64,000 nucleotides of DNA from Chryseobacterium mucoviscidosis (GTDB lineage Bacteria > Bacteroidota > Bacteroidia > Flavobacteriales > Weeksellaceae), in the NCBI RefSeq assembly GCF_002177115.1, contig NZ_MVAG01000084.1:1-64000 (forward strand), given 5' to 3'. Shown in pieces: positions 57,990 through 64,000 of this stretch. A program made the position numbers and the translations under genes. Within the stretch, counting starts at the first letter, position 1, and each line of letters starts with the position of its first letter. The notes under the pieces are model-generated. The model was not told where the DNA came from, ran no database searches, and worked only from the letters and a program-made list of their open reading frames with translations.

Positions 57990-59009
57990 ATGGCGACAAT
58001 TCATTTTCTAAACGTACTTGAAGGAGACTGTAACATTATCCAGCATGACTCTGGTAGAACAACAGTTATTGATATAAGTAATGCCTATAATGACTATGAT
58101 ACGGCAGAAGAAATTGCTGTTAAAAATTCACAGATTAGGAAAGATATGTATTTAAGAACCCAGGTTCCCTCAGACAAAAAAGATTACAAACAGAAAGGTA
58201 CACCTGACAATCCAATATTTTACCTAAAACAAAAGGGAATCAAGAATATTTTTAGATTTATTATTTCACATCCAGATATGGATCATCTTGATGGAATTAA
58301 AGACTTTTTTGACGAGTTTAACATCAGTAATATTTGGGACACAAACAATAAAAAGGAAATATCTGATAAGGCAAATTCAGGTGGTTACAACATGGAAGAT
58401 TGGAAGTTCTATAAAAATGTCAGAGACGGAAAAATTACACCAGGTACTCGGTTGACATATTATGCGGGCAACTCAAATCTTTACTACAACGAAGACTACA
58501 TCGAAATTTTATCTCCTACACCATCAATCCTTAATAGTTGCAATGAAAAAGGTGATTGGAATGATTCCTCATATGTTTTACTTTATACTCCTCCCAAAGC
58601 AAACGGCGGACATTGGAAGATTCTATTTGCAGGAGATAGTGAAGATTTAACTTGGGAACACATAGTTAAAAACTATACCGAAAAAGTAAGAAATGTGGAT
58701 ATTCTTTTTGCGCCCCATCATGGAAGAGATTCTGGTAGAAATTTTGATTTTTTAAAATCACTTACTCCGACAGTTACACTTTTGGGTAATGCAAGTTCGA
58801 AGCACTTAGCCTATTCAAAATATCCTGAAATACGAATAACAAACAATCAAGCTGGATACGTAATATTAGATATTACTACAGAGCACATAGAAATATTTGT
58901 AAAAAACTTTGAGTTTGCAAAAGACTTCTGTGCACATCGTAATAGAGATGTTCCTCCTATTAATAAAACTCATCATGCATATTCAATTGGACACTTATTA
59001 GCAAAATAA
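57990..59009 (+). CDS. Metallo-beta-lactamase-fold hydrolase (ComEC-like MBL domain)
   Basis: 339 aa, no signal or TM segment. MBL-fold motifs: HPDMDH (residues 94-99, HxDxDH), FAGDSED, and APHHGRDSG. This order is that of the stand-alone ComEC/Rec2-type MBL proteins, which are probable nucleases or phosphodiesterases. Its stop codon overlaps the ATG of the next gene by 1 nt, so the two are one functional unit. A cytosolic enzyme tied to a membrane protein, next to an integrase and repeats, suggests a defence or toxin role by inference. Confidence 0.8.
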   Translation: MATIHFLNVLEGDCNIIQHDSGRTTVIDISNAYNDYDTAEEIAVKNSQIRKDMYLRTQVPSDKKDYKQKGTPDNPIFYLKQKGIKNIFRFIISHPDMDHLDGIKDFFDEFNISNIWDTNNKKEISDKANSGGYNMEDWKFYKNVRDGKITPGTRLTYYAGNSNLYYNEDYIEILSPTPSILNSCNEKGDWNDSSYVLLYTPPKANGGHWKILFAGDSEDLTWEHIVKNYTEKVRNVDILFAPHHGRDSGRNFDFLKSLTPTVTLLGNASSKHLAYSKYPEIRITNNQAGYVILDITTEHIEIFVKNFEFAKDFCAHRNRDVPPINKTHHAYSIGHLLAK

Positions 59010-59701
59010 TGGCAATAAATAGTTACTACATTAAGGCAAGACTTTTTTCGACTGTATTGACGTCAGTACCAGCAATAATACTATACAACAAATATATTTC
59101 AACTCTATATCATGATAAACTTGAAAATATATACTCCGCACTTCCAACAGTAACTGACGTCATACTTTCTTCTGCAATTGTTTTTTTACTCGTCCAAATA
59201 AATCGCTTTCTTTCCAAAGAGATATTTCAAAGACTTTATTTCAAAGATGAAATTAAAATGCCAACAACCAATTTATTGCTTAAATCAAACAACGAACTTG
59301 AAACGAGTATAAAGCAAAAAATTGAAGAAAAAATAAAAGATAAATTTGCTATTAGTCTATTAAATTTAATTGAAGAATCTGCTGACCAACTCAGGGCAAG
59401 AAAGTTAATTGCTACAAGCGTTTCCCAAATTAGAAATGCTCTTAGAGACAATTCCTTACTGTTACAACACAATATCGAATACGGTTTTTTTAGAAATTTA
59501 ATCGGTGGCTCATTGTTAGCATTTATTATTTCTCTTGTTATACTTATTTCCTCGTATTTCGAAGGAGACATAACAACAAGAAATTTAGGTTGGATACTAA
59601 CCTCAATTTACTTTTTGCCTATTTTATTTAGCAAAATAATTGTAAACAGGTATGGAAAATACTATGCGAAAATCCTGTATGAACAATTCTTAACAATCTA
59701 A
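59009..59701 (+). CDS. Four-TM membrane protein paired with the MBL-fold gene
   Basis: 230 aa. Two TM segments near the N-terminus (about 12-30 and 46-65), a central charged helical stretch (ELETSIKQKIEEKIKDKFAI, QLRARKLIATSVSQIRNALR), and two TM segments near the C-terminus (about 162-185 and 193-213). The plan resembles the S-4TM pore-forming effectors linked to defence systems, but I cannot confirm homology. Coupled to the preceding gene and followed 28 nt later by a truncated attC-like element. Confidence 0.65.
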   Translation: MAINSYYIKARLFSTVLTSVPAIILYNKYISTLYHDKLENIYSALPTVTDVILSSAIVFLLVQINRFLSKEIFQRLYFKDEIKMPTTNLLLKSNNELETSIKQKIEEKIKDKFAISLLNLIEESADQLRARKLIATSVSQIRNALRDNSLLLQHNIEYGFFRNLIGGSLLAFIISLVILISSYFEGDITTRNLGWILTSIYFLPILFSKIIVNRYGKYYAKILYEQFLTI

Positions 59702-59728
59702 TGCAAACAAGCGGTAGAAGAAGGCCAT

Positions 59729-59829
59729 CGCATAACAAGGTATTGCCAAAAGCGGGACTGAACGGCTTCGATTGGACATTTTTGCAAGGTTCAACATTCG
59801 TTCTTCGATTGAACTTTTGTACTAAAAAC
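59729..59829 (+). repeat. attC-like palindrome D, right arm lost
   Basis: Starts CGCATAACAAGGTATTGCC and contains the inner block GCAAGGTTCAA ... GATTGAACTTTTGT that is also in element A (51857-51892). The right arm and GTTAGC end are missing: the REP-like copy at 59832 begins there. Confidence 0.5.
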
Positions 59830-59831
59830 CA

Positions 59832-59950
59832 GATGTCGCGGATTTGCAATCCGTGACATTTTTCTAACGAAGAACCTCGTTCGTAAAAATTTGCAACCTA
59901 TACTTTCGGAATATAAAAATTAAAATAACGAATTACAAATCCGCGACATC
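59832..59950. repeat. Full copy of the ~119-bp bipartite REP-like element
   Basis: GATGTCGCGGATTTGCAATC left, ATTACAAATCCGCGACATC right. Replaces the right arm of element D and ends 5 nt from the stop codon of the third HTH gene. Confidence 0.9.
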
Positions 59951-59954
59951 GTGT

Positions 59955-60212
59955 TTATTTATCCAATTCGGAATAATACTCTTCAAAATCAAAAATAATA
60001 TCAAATAATTCTTTTGGATGAACTCTTAATCCGGTAGCAATTTCAATGAAAGTACTGAGCTGACAATCGATTTTGTTATTGGCAACATCACTAATTCTTG
60101 CCGCTGTAATATTGCACTTTTCAGAAATCTTAGAATAAGGAACCTCTCCTTTTATTTCTTTTATTTTTTCTGAAACCAGTTTTTTGATTTCATCGGTCTT
60201 AAATTCATTCAT
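59955..60212 (-). CDS. XRE-family HTH regulator, module copy 3
   Basis: 85 aa, HTH at about residues 10-62 (KIKEIKGEVPYSKISEKCNI TAARISDVANNKID), C-terminal VHPKELFDIIFDFEEYYSEL similar to copy 1. Divergent to intact symE copy 3. A perfect 18-bp palindrome between them is the likely operator. Confidence 0.78.
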   Translation of the reverse strand: MNEFKTDEIKKLVSEKIKEIKGEVPYSKISEKCNITAARISDVANNKIDCQLSTFIEIATGLRVHPKELFDIIFDFEEYYSELDK

Positions 60213-60257
60213 AACTGCACTCTTTTGTGCAAATTGAAATTATTAGTATAAATTATC

Positions 60258-60299
60258 ATTACCGAATTCGGTAATATAAAAATATTTTTATTACATTTG
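60258..60299 (+). promoter_or_regulatory. Operator palindrome and -7 box, symE copy 3
   Basis: ATTACCGAATTCGGTAAT (60258-60275) is a perfect palindrome; TACATTTG (60292-60299) is a good -7 box whose -33 position falls inside the palindrome, so binding there should block transcription. Confidence 0.65.
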
Positions 60300-60378
60300 T
60301 AGAACAAATAATTGATTAGAACAATCTTATATCTTCTGACGAAAAACAAGATAATTAGATGAACAAAAATTTGCTTAT

Positions 60379-60521
60379 TTAGAGATTAAAAACACAATTT
60401 ATCATATACCCTTGGTTTGTATAGGAAGGAAGTTCATGTCTTTTTACAGCTTCCTCCTGTACAGCCAGAAAAATGTAAAAACAAATAACCAAAACCAAAT
60501 TTATCAGATAACAAAAACACC
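60379..60521 (+). promoter_or_regulatory. Conserved symE leader with hairpin, copy 3
   Basis: Near-identical to 44682-44829. AGGAAGTT (60427-60434) faces AGCTTCCT (60448-60455): the single change from copy 1 keeps a G-T pair. It may be a regulatory 5' leader or antisense-RNA target. The rest of the 60213-60521 gap holds the operator and promoter. Confidence 0.55.
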
Positions 60522-60704
60522 ATGATGAATTCAAGAAAACTAAAAATCCATTCAAGATTTCAGAAAAGCAGCAACCGAGTGATCATCGTTCCGGAAATCC
60601 GCCTCAGAGGAAAATGGCTTGATGAACTGGGTTTCGGAAAAGGAAAAATGGTGAATATTCAGCAGAAGAAAAATAAACTGATTATTACCGTTGATGACTT
60701 ATAA
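60522..60704 (+). CDS. SymE-family toxin, module copy 3 (intact)
   Basis: 60 aa: MMNSRKLKIHSRFQKSSNRV, VPEIRLRGKWLDELGFGKGK, then MVNIQQKKNKLIITVDDL. Differs from copy 2 at only a few residues. Same SymE-type RNA-cleaving toxin prediction, divergent from an XRE regulator at 59955-60212. The ATGATG start gives two choices three nt apart. Confidence 0.8.
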   Translation: MMNSRKLKIHSRFQKSSNRVIIVPEIRLRGKWLDELGFGKGKMVNIQQKKNKLIITVDDL

Positions 60705-60845
60705 ATACAGTACGATGTATTTGTTATTCGCAACATTTAATGATGAAATTCAATTATAGAAAACTCAAATTTTGCACTCTTTTTGATAAAATACTTTCCG
60801 TACCTTTGATTACATCTGAAAATCATCAATAATAAACATCACAGA

Positions 60846-61448
60846 ATGAAAATACTCATCATTGGCGGTAACGGAACCATCGGAAAAACAGTAGCAGCAC
60901 ATTTTAAAGAGAACAACGAAGTGGTAATTGCCGGAAGAAACTCAGGAGATGTAACGGTGGATATTGCAGACAGCAATTCCATTAAAGAAATGTTCGAAAA
61001 AACCGGAAAACTGGATGCCATCATCTGTATCGCCGGTGAAGCAAAATGGGCAGATTTTAAAGACCTTACCGAAGAAGATTATTATATCGGACTGAAAAGC
61101 AAACTGATGGGGCAGGTTAATCTCGTCCGCATCGGAAAAGATTATCTGAATTCCAACGGTTCTATAACATTATCTACAGGAATTTTAGCGGACGACCCTG
61201 TTGTACAGACTGCAAGTGCTGCAATGGTGAATGGCGGAATTCACAGCTTTGTACAGGCGGCAGCTTTGGAACTGGAAAACGGAATCAGACTCAACGTTGT
61301 ATCTTCCGGAATGGTGGAAGACGCTTACGAAAAATACAGAGATTATTTTCCGGGACATAACCCTATTCCGATGAAAAAAGTCATCAACGGTTACGTAAGA
61401 AGCGTAAACGGAAAAGGAAACGGCGAAATCATCAGAATTTATAACTAA
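60846..61448 (+). CDS. Short-chain dehydrogenase/reductase
   Basis: 200 aa NAD(P)-binding Rossmann protein. Marks: MKILIIGGNGTIGKTVAAHF (GxxGxxG), AGRNSG suggesting NADP, and ICIAGEAKWADFKDLTEEDY. The usual SDR catalytic YxxxK is not clear in the STGILADDPVVQTASAAMVN region, where other small YwqD/YfbI-like SDRs also lack Tyr. Followed 15 nt later by the DUF1569 gene; probably one operon. Confidence 0.88.
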   Translation: MKILIIGGNGTIGKTVAAHFKENNEVVIAGRNSGDVTVDIADSNSIKEMFEKTGKLDAIICIAGEAKWADFKDLTEEDYYIGLKSKLMGQVNLVRIGKDYLNSNGSITLSTGILADDPVVQTASAAMVNGGIHSFVQAAALELENGIRLNVVSSGMVEDAYEKYRDYFPGHNPIPMKKVINGYVRSVNGKGNGEIIRIYN

Positions 61449-61463
61449 AAAATAAAAGGTTGA

Positions 61464-61925
61464 ATGATGAATAAACTGCCGAAATATTTAAATGATCTCG
61501 AAGAAAAAATCTCAAAGCATACTATTTCCAATCCTGAAGTTTCGAAATCGACTGTAGGATGGCAAATCGAACATATTCTGCTGACAATTAATGCCATTAT
61601 TGAAAACATAGAAAAATCTGATCCCCAAAATTATAAATGGAGCTTCAAACTTTCGAAAATTATGGTTTTTGCGTTGAATAAAATTCCGCGAGGCCGTGCA
61701 AAATCCCCAAAAGTAGTAACTCCGGGACATTATGATGAGCAGACTTTAGAGCAGCATTTGCAATTCACCAAAACGAAAATCAGGCAAATGGAAAATCTTG
61801 ATCCCAATAAATATTTCAACCATCCTTTTTTCGGAGATTTAAAACTGAAAAAGGCAATTAAATTTCTGGAAATACATACGAATCATCATCTGGAAATCAT
61901 TAATGATATTTTGAAAAGTAAATGA
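61464..61925 (+). CDS. DinB-like protein of the DUF1569 family
   Basis: 153 aa four-helix bundle. STVGWQIEHILLTINAIIEN near the start and HPFFGDLKLKKAIKFLEIHT NHHLEIINDI at the end match DUF1569, with the metal-binding His residues (HxxxxxxxH...HHL). Members are thought to be thiol-dependent transferases of unknown substrate. Overlaps the next gene by 4 nt. Confidence 0.8.
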   Translation: MMNKLPKYLNDLEEKISKHTISNPEVSKSTVGWQIEHILLTINAIIENIEKSDPQNYKWSFKLSKIMVFALNKIPRGRAKSPKVVTPGHYDEQTLEQHLQFTKTKIRQMENLDPNKYFNHPFFGDLKLKKAIKFLEIHTNHHLEIINDILKSK

Positions 61926-62446
61926 CGAATAACAACCAACTTTTCCACATTATCTGGACAACCTATAACGAATATCCTGTCTGGGATAAAAATGGACGTT
62001 GGAAAAAACTTACTGATACTTACTCGAAATTACGCCTGCAAAATATAAGCTACACTTTGTCCCATGAGTTATCCTATGAATATGTAAATAAAAATCCACA
62101 AAACAACAGGATTCTTTTACAGGAAAAATCTATAAACCAATTGAGAATTGATATTCATGAATTTTGCAGGGAGAACAGCGACAGGATAATTGACGGACTT
62201 GAAATTAAAGCGCTTCATATTAACGAATCAAAAGTTGAAATACTCGTGCTTTCTAATATAAAAGTACTGAATCAGAAAATTTCAAGACTGAAAAGCAAAA
62301 CCTCTTCTGCCTTATTACGTTCAAAATATACCGAAGAATTTTCCGGAAAAAGAATCTGGGGAAAAGGATTTTGGTGCTCAACGATTTTAAATAAAGAAGA
62401 ACTGGTGATTTCAATAATTCAGGATGGTTTTTCTAAAGAATTTTGA
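61922..62446 (+). CDS. Protein distantly resembling IS200-type (Y1) transposases
   Basis: 174 aa. FHIIWTTYNEYPVWDKNGRW at the start and RLKSKTSSALLRSKYTEEF then RIWGKGFWCSTILNKEELVI near the end are laid out like the REP-associated tyrosine transposases (HUH family). The HUH metal site (usually HVHL) is not visible: ALHINESKVEILVL stands there, and no clear C-terminal catalytic Tyr is seen. Either a diverged or domesticated transposase or an unrelated fold. Coupled to the DUF1569 gene by a 4-nt overlap. Confidence 0.5.
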   Translation: MTNNNQLFHIIWTTYNEYPVWDKNGRWKKLTDTYSKLRLQNISYTLSHELSYEYVNKNPQNNRILLQEKSINQLRIDIHEFCRENSDRIIDGLEIKALHINESKVEILVLSNIKVLNQKISRLKSKTSSALLRSKYTEEFSGKRIWGKGFWCSTILNKEELVISIIQDGFSKEF

Positions 62447-62490
62447 GGAATAATAAAGATCAGTCGCCCACTATTTAGAACAAAAGCAAG

Positions 62491-62721
62491 ATGCAGAAAC
62501 CAGATAAAATAATCGACTTAATTTTCAACAACAGAGCATACAAAGTTGAAATTACAGGAAACGTAGATAAATCGGACGGATTTATTTATTACACTTTTAA
62601 ATTTGATGAAGAAAGTTTCATTGTCATTTCAAAATTTGATGGCGACCAATGGAAAATCGCAAATATGACCAATGATTCTATTGCTGAAAAACTGGGCAAG
62701 TGGATCGAAGCGTTGGATTGA
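62491..62721 (+). CDS. Small hypothetical protein
   Basis: 76 aa, MQKPDKIIDLIFNNRAYKVE ... WKIANMTNDSIAEKLGKWIE. Looks like a compact beta-beta-alpha protein. No family recognised, but the composition is coding-like and the frame is fully open. Follows the Y1-like gene by 45 nt. Confidence 0.55.
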   Translation: MQKPDKIIDLIFNNRAYKVEITGNVDKSDGFIYYTFKFDEESFIVISKFDGDQWKIANMTNDSIAEKLGKWIEALD

Positions 62722-62805
62722 GAATCTGAAACATTCAACTTTACAAATTGAACTTCAAAATGCTGAAAAAGAATTAATGATATTATAATCAACAAAAATA
62801 GATGA

Positions 62806-62973
62806 TTTGCAGATACAGATACCACATTATCAAACTGTAAAAATAAAAATAACGGTTTAGTTGAAGGAACCATAAAATTAGGCAAGGAAAAAGAAGCCTA
62901 CCACATCCAAAAACTTATCGAACTGAAAATGAATGAGGAAGCTATCTTTAAAAATTATAAAATTAAATTGTGA
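62806..62973 (+). pseudogene. Possible C-terminal gene remnant
   Basis: A frame without ATG reads FADTDTTLSNCKNKNNGLVE GTIKLGKEKEAYHIQKLIEL KMNEEAIFKNYKIKL and stops at 62973. It is coding-like but has a stop just upstream, so it is probably the end of a decayed gene. The surrounding 62722-63266 gap holds nothing else apart from the promoter at 63006. Confidence 0.35.
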
Positions 62974-63005
62974 AGCATTAATTTAATTTTCCTTCATTCA
63001 TTAAA

Positions 63006-63037
63006 TTTGCGGATTTGTAAAGTAAATTCTATATTTG
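63006..63037 (+). promoter_or_regulatory. Bacteroidota-type promoter
   Basis: TTTG (63006-63009), 20 nt, TATATTTG (63030-63037). The next gene starts 230 nt downstream, so a long leader would be made if this is its promoter. Confidence 0.55.
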
Positions 63038-63266
63038 CCAAAATTAAAAACTAAAAACCGTTGAAATATTTAGATTATACCACAAAAATTACTTTTTATT
63101 TGTAAAAGTGTTATTCTATATTTTAACACGTAAAGACACAAGAAAACTTCCATTTAAAATCTACCGCTTACAGTCATAATCTTTTTTAAAAAATCCGTTA
63201 AAAGATTAAAAAACACAAAGCCAGAATTTTAAATCCTTAAAAAAAACAACATTTAAATAAAACATA

Positions 63267-63800
63267 ATGACCAAACAATTAAAGTTTGCAGTTGTATTAT
63301 TACTAACAGTTGCAAGCATGAATGCAAATGCTCAGAAAAAAACACCTGCAAAAGCTACAAAACCTGCCACAGAAAGCAAATCTTCAAAACCAAGCAAGCA
63401 GGAAACAATGGATTGGATAGCCGGAAAGATGAAGGAAAACCTAGGATCATACAGAATATTTGTTTCTTATTCCGACGGAAAATTTGTCTATAAAAAGCCA
63501 TATGAAAGAGAAACAAACTTCTGCACAACAACGATCGATCTGAATAAAATTACAGGAATGAATTCTGAATATTCAGACGATTTCTATGTAACAGGAAAAG
63601 GCTGCCTATCAGTTATTTGTGATGGTGAAAAGAATGCCACACTGAAGCAGGTATTTTCCATAAGCGGTCCTAACTATAATGACTATTCAGCTCCGTTCAA
63701 TTTTACCCCAGATCAGATTTTGGTAGAAAGGTTAAAAAAAGCGGTTACGACTTTAATTGAATACAACGGATCAAAGAAAGAGGCAGGAGAAGCTTTTTAA
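63267..63800 (+). CDS. Exported hypothetical protein
   Basis: 177 aa with a signal peptide (MTKQLKFAVVLLLTVASMNA, cut after NAQ). A Lys/Thr/Ser/Pro-rich linker (about 24-46) precedes a small domain with cysteines at TNFCTTTIDL and GKGCLSVICDG. No family recognised. Followed after 34 nt by another small lipoprotein gene, probably in one operon. Confidence 0.7.
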   Translation: MTKQLKFAVVLLLTVASMNANAQKKTPAKATKPATESKSSKPSKQETMDWIAGKMKENLGSYRIFVSYSDGKFVYKKPYERETNFCTTTIDLNKITGMNSEYSDDFYVTGKGCLSVICDGEKNATLKQVFSISGPNYNDYSAPFNFTPDQILVERLKKAVTTLIEYNGSKKEAGEAF

Positions 63801-63834
63801 AATATCATAAATAAATATTCTTAAAATTAATAAC

Positions 63835-64000
63835 ATGAAAAATAAATCTGTTTTAGCTGCATCTTTTTTTGCTGTTTCCATAACGCTTATCTCTTGTGGA
63901 GAAAAACCTCAAAACATAGAAATGGGAAAAGAATTCAAAGTGTATGAAAATCCCATTACCGTTTTAAAAGTAGAAGAAAGCAAAATTCTCAGAAACGACA
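63835..64000 (+). CDS. Lipoprotein, 5' part only (cut by window edge)
   Basis: Fifty-five codons, beginning MKNKSVLAASFFAVSITLIS and a lipobox LISCGEK. The rest lies outside the window, so no family can be given. Same strand as, and 34 nt after, the preceding exported protein. Confidence 0.7.
   Translation, partial: MKNKSVLAASFFAVSITLISCGEKPQNIEMGKEFKVYENPITVLKVEESKILRND

Noticed and set aside
43412..59950. Regular recurrence of near-identical palindromic sequences suggesting a CRISPR array
   Set aside because: Copies are kilobases apart, of two-ended ~119-bp structure, with genes between them; there is no repeat-spacer periodicity and no cas gene.

Overview
The window looks like a chromosome segment of a Chryseobacterium-like member of the Flavobacteriia (Bacteroidota). 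The support is an AT-rich sequence, promoters of the Bacteroidota type (TTTG/TTG, 19-21 nt, TAnnTTTG), few recognisable Shine-Dalgarno sites, a fused ccoN-ccoO oxidase gene, two SusC/SusD pairs, a TamB/TamL pair and a HupE/UreJ plus M1-peptidase neighbourhood. The genus is an inference from gene content; no rRNA or tRNA gene was seen.

Region 1 (1-41.9 kb) is mostly core genome. It starts with the cut end of an insertion sequence and an XRE regulator, then a minimal cbb3 oxidase operon (ccoNO, ccoP) closed by two unusual long-loop hairpins. Next come tamB-tamL-yihY, argS with a large coiled-coil-like insertion, two tandem SusCD uptake operons with matching promoters and identical terminator hairpins, rnhB, yidC, pyrG, a YceI protein, radA with a methyltransferase/VanW/AcpH operon, a RelE/ParE-type toxin pair, HupE/UreJ, an M1 peptidase, two secreted proteins, and groES-groEL. 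A four-helix-bundle (IVP-like) element with inverted repeats sits between groES and groEL.

Region 2 (41.9-60.7 kb) is an accessory island. It holds a HEPN-like protein, a UvrD-type helicase with an inserted nuclease-like domain, a second UvrD-like helicase, a class C beta-lactamase-like hydrolase, an alpha/beta hydrolase plus glycosyltransferase pair, an HxlR regulator, a tyrosine recombinase, and a metallo-beta-lactamase-fold protein paired with a four-TM membrane protein. Three structures organise it. (a) About nine copies or fragments of a ~119-bp element whose two ends are REP-like hairpins; several copies abut broken genes. (b) Four attC-like imperfect palindromes, each just downstream of the stop codon of a + strand gene. 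The three complete ones end in CGTTAGC and are followed within about 25-55 nt by the ATG of another + strand ORF, as in integron cassettes. (c) Three copies of a divergent XRE-HTH / SymE toxin module, each with a different candidate operator.

Region 3 (60.7-64 kb) returns to ordinary coding: a short-chain dehydrogenase, a DUF1569/DinB-like protein, a possible relative of IS200-type (Y1) transposases, and small secreted proteins, the last cut by the window edge.

The best candidates for something undescribed are the integron-like cassette structure with its XerCD-type (not IntI-type) recombinase, the repeated HTH-SymE modules, and the MBL-fold + 4TM pair.
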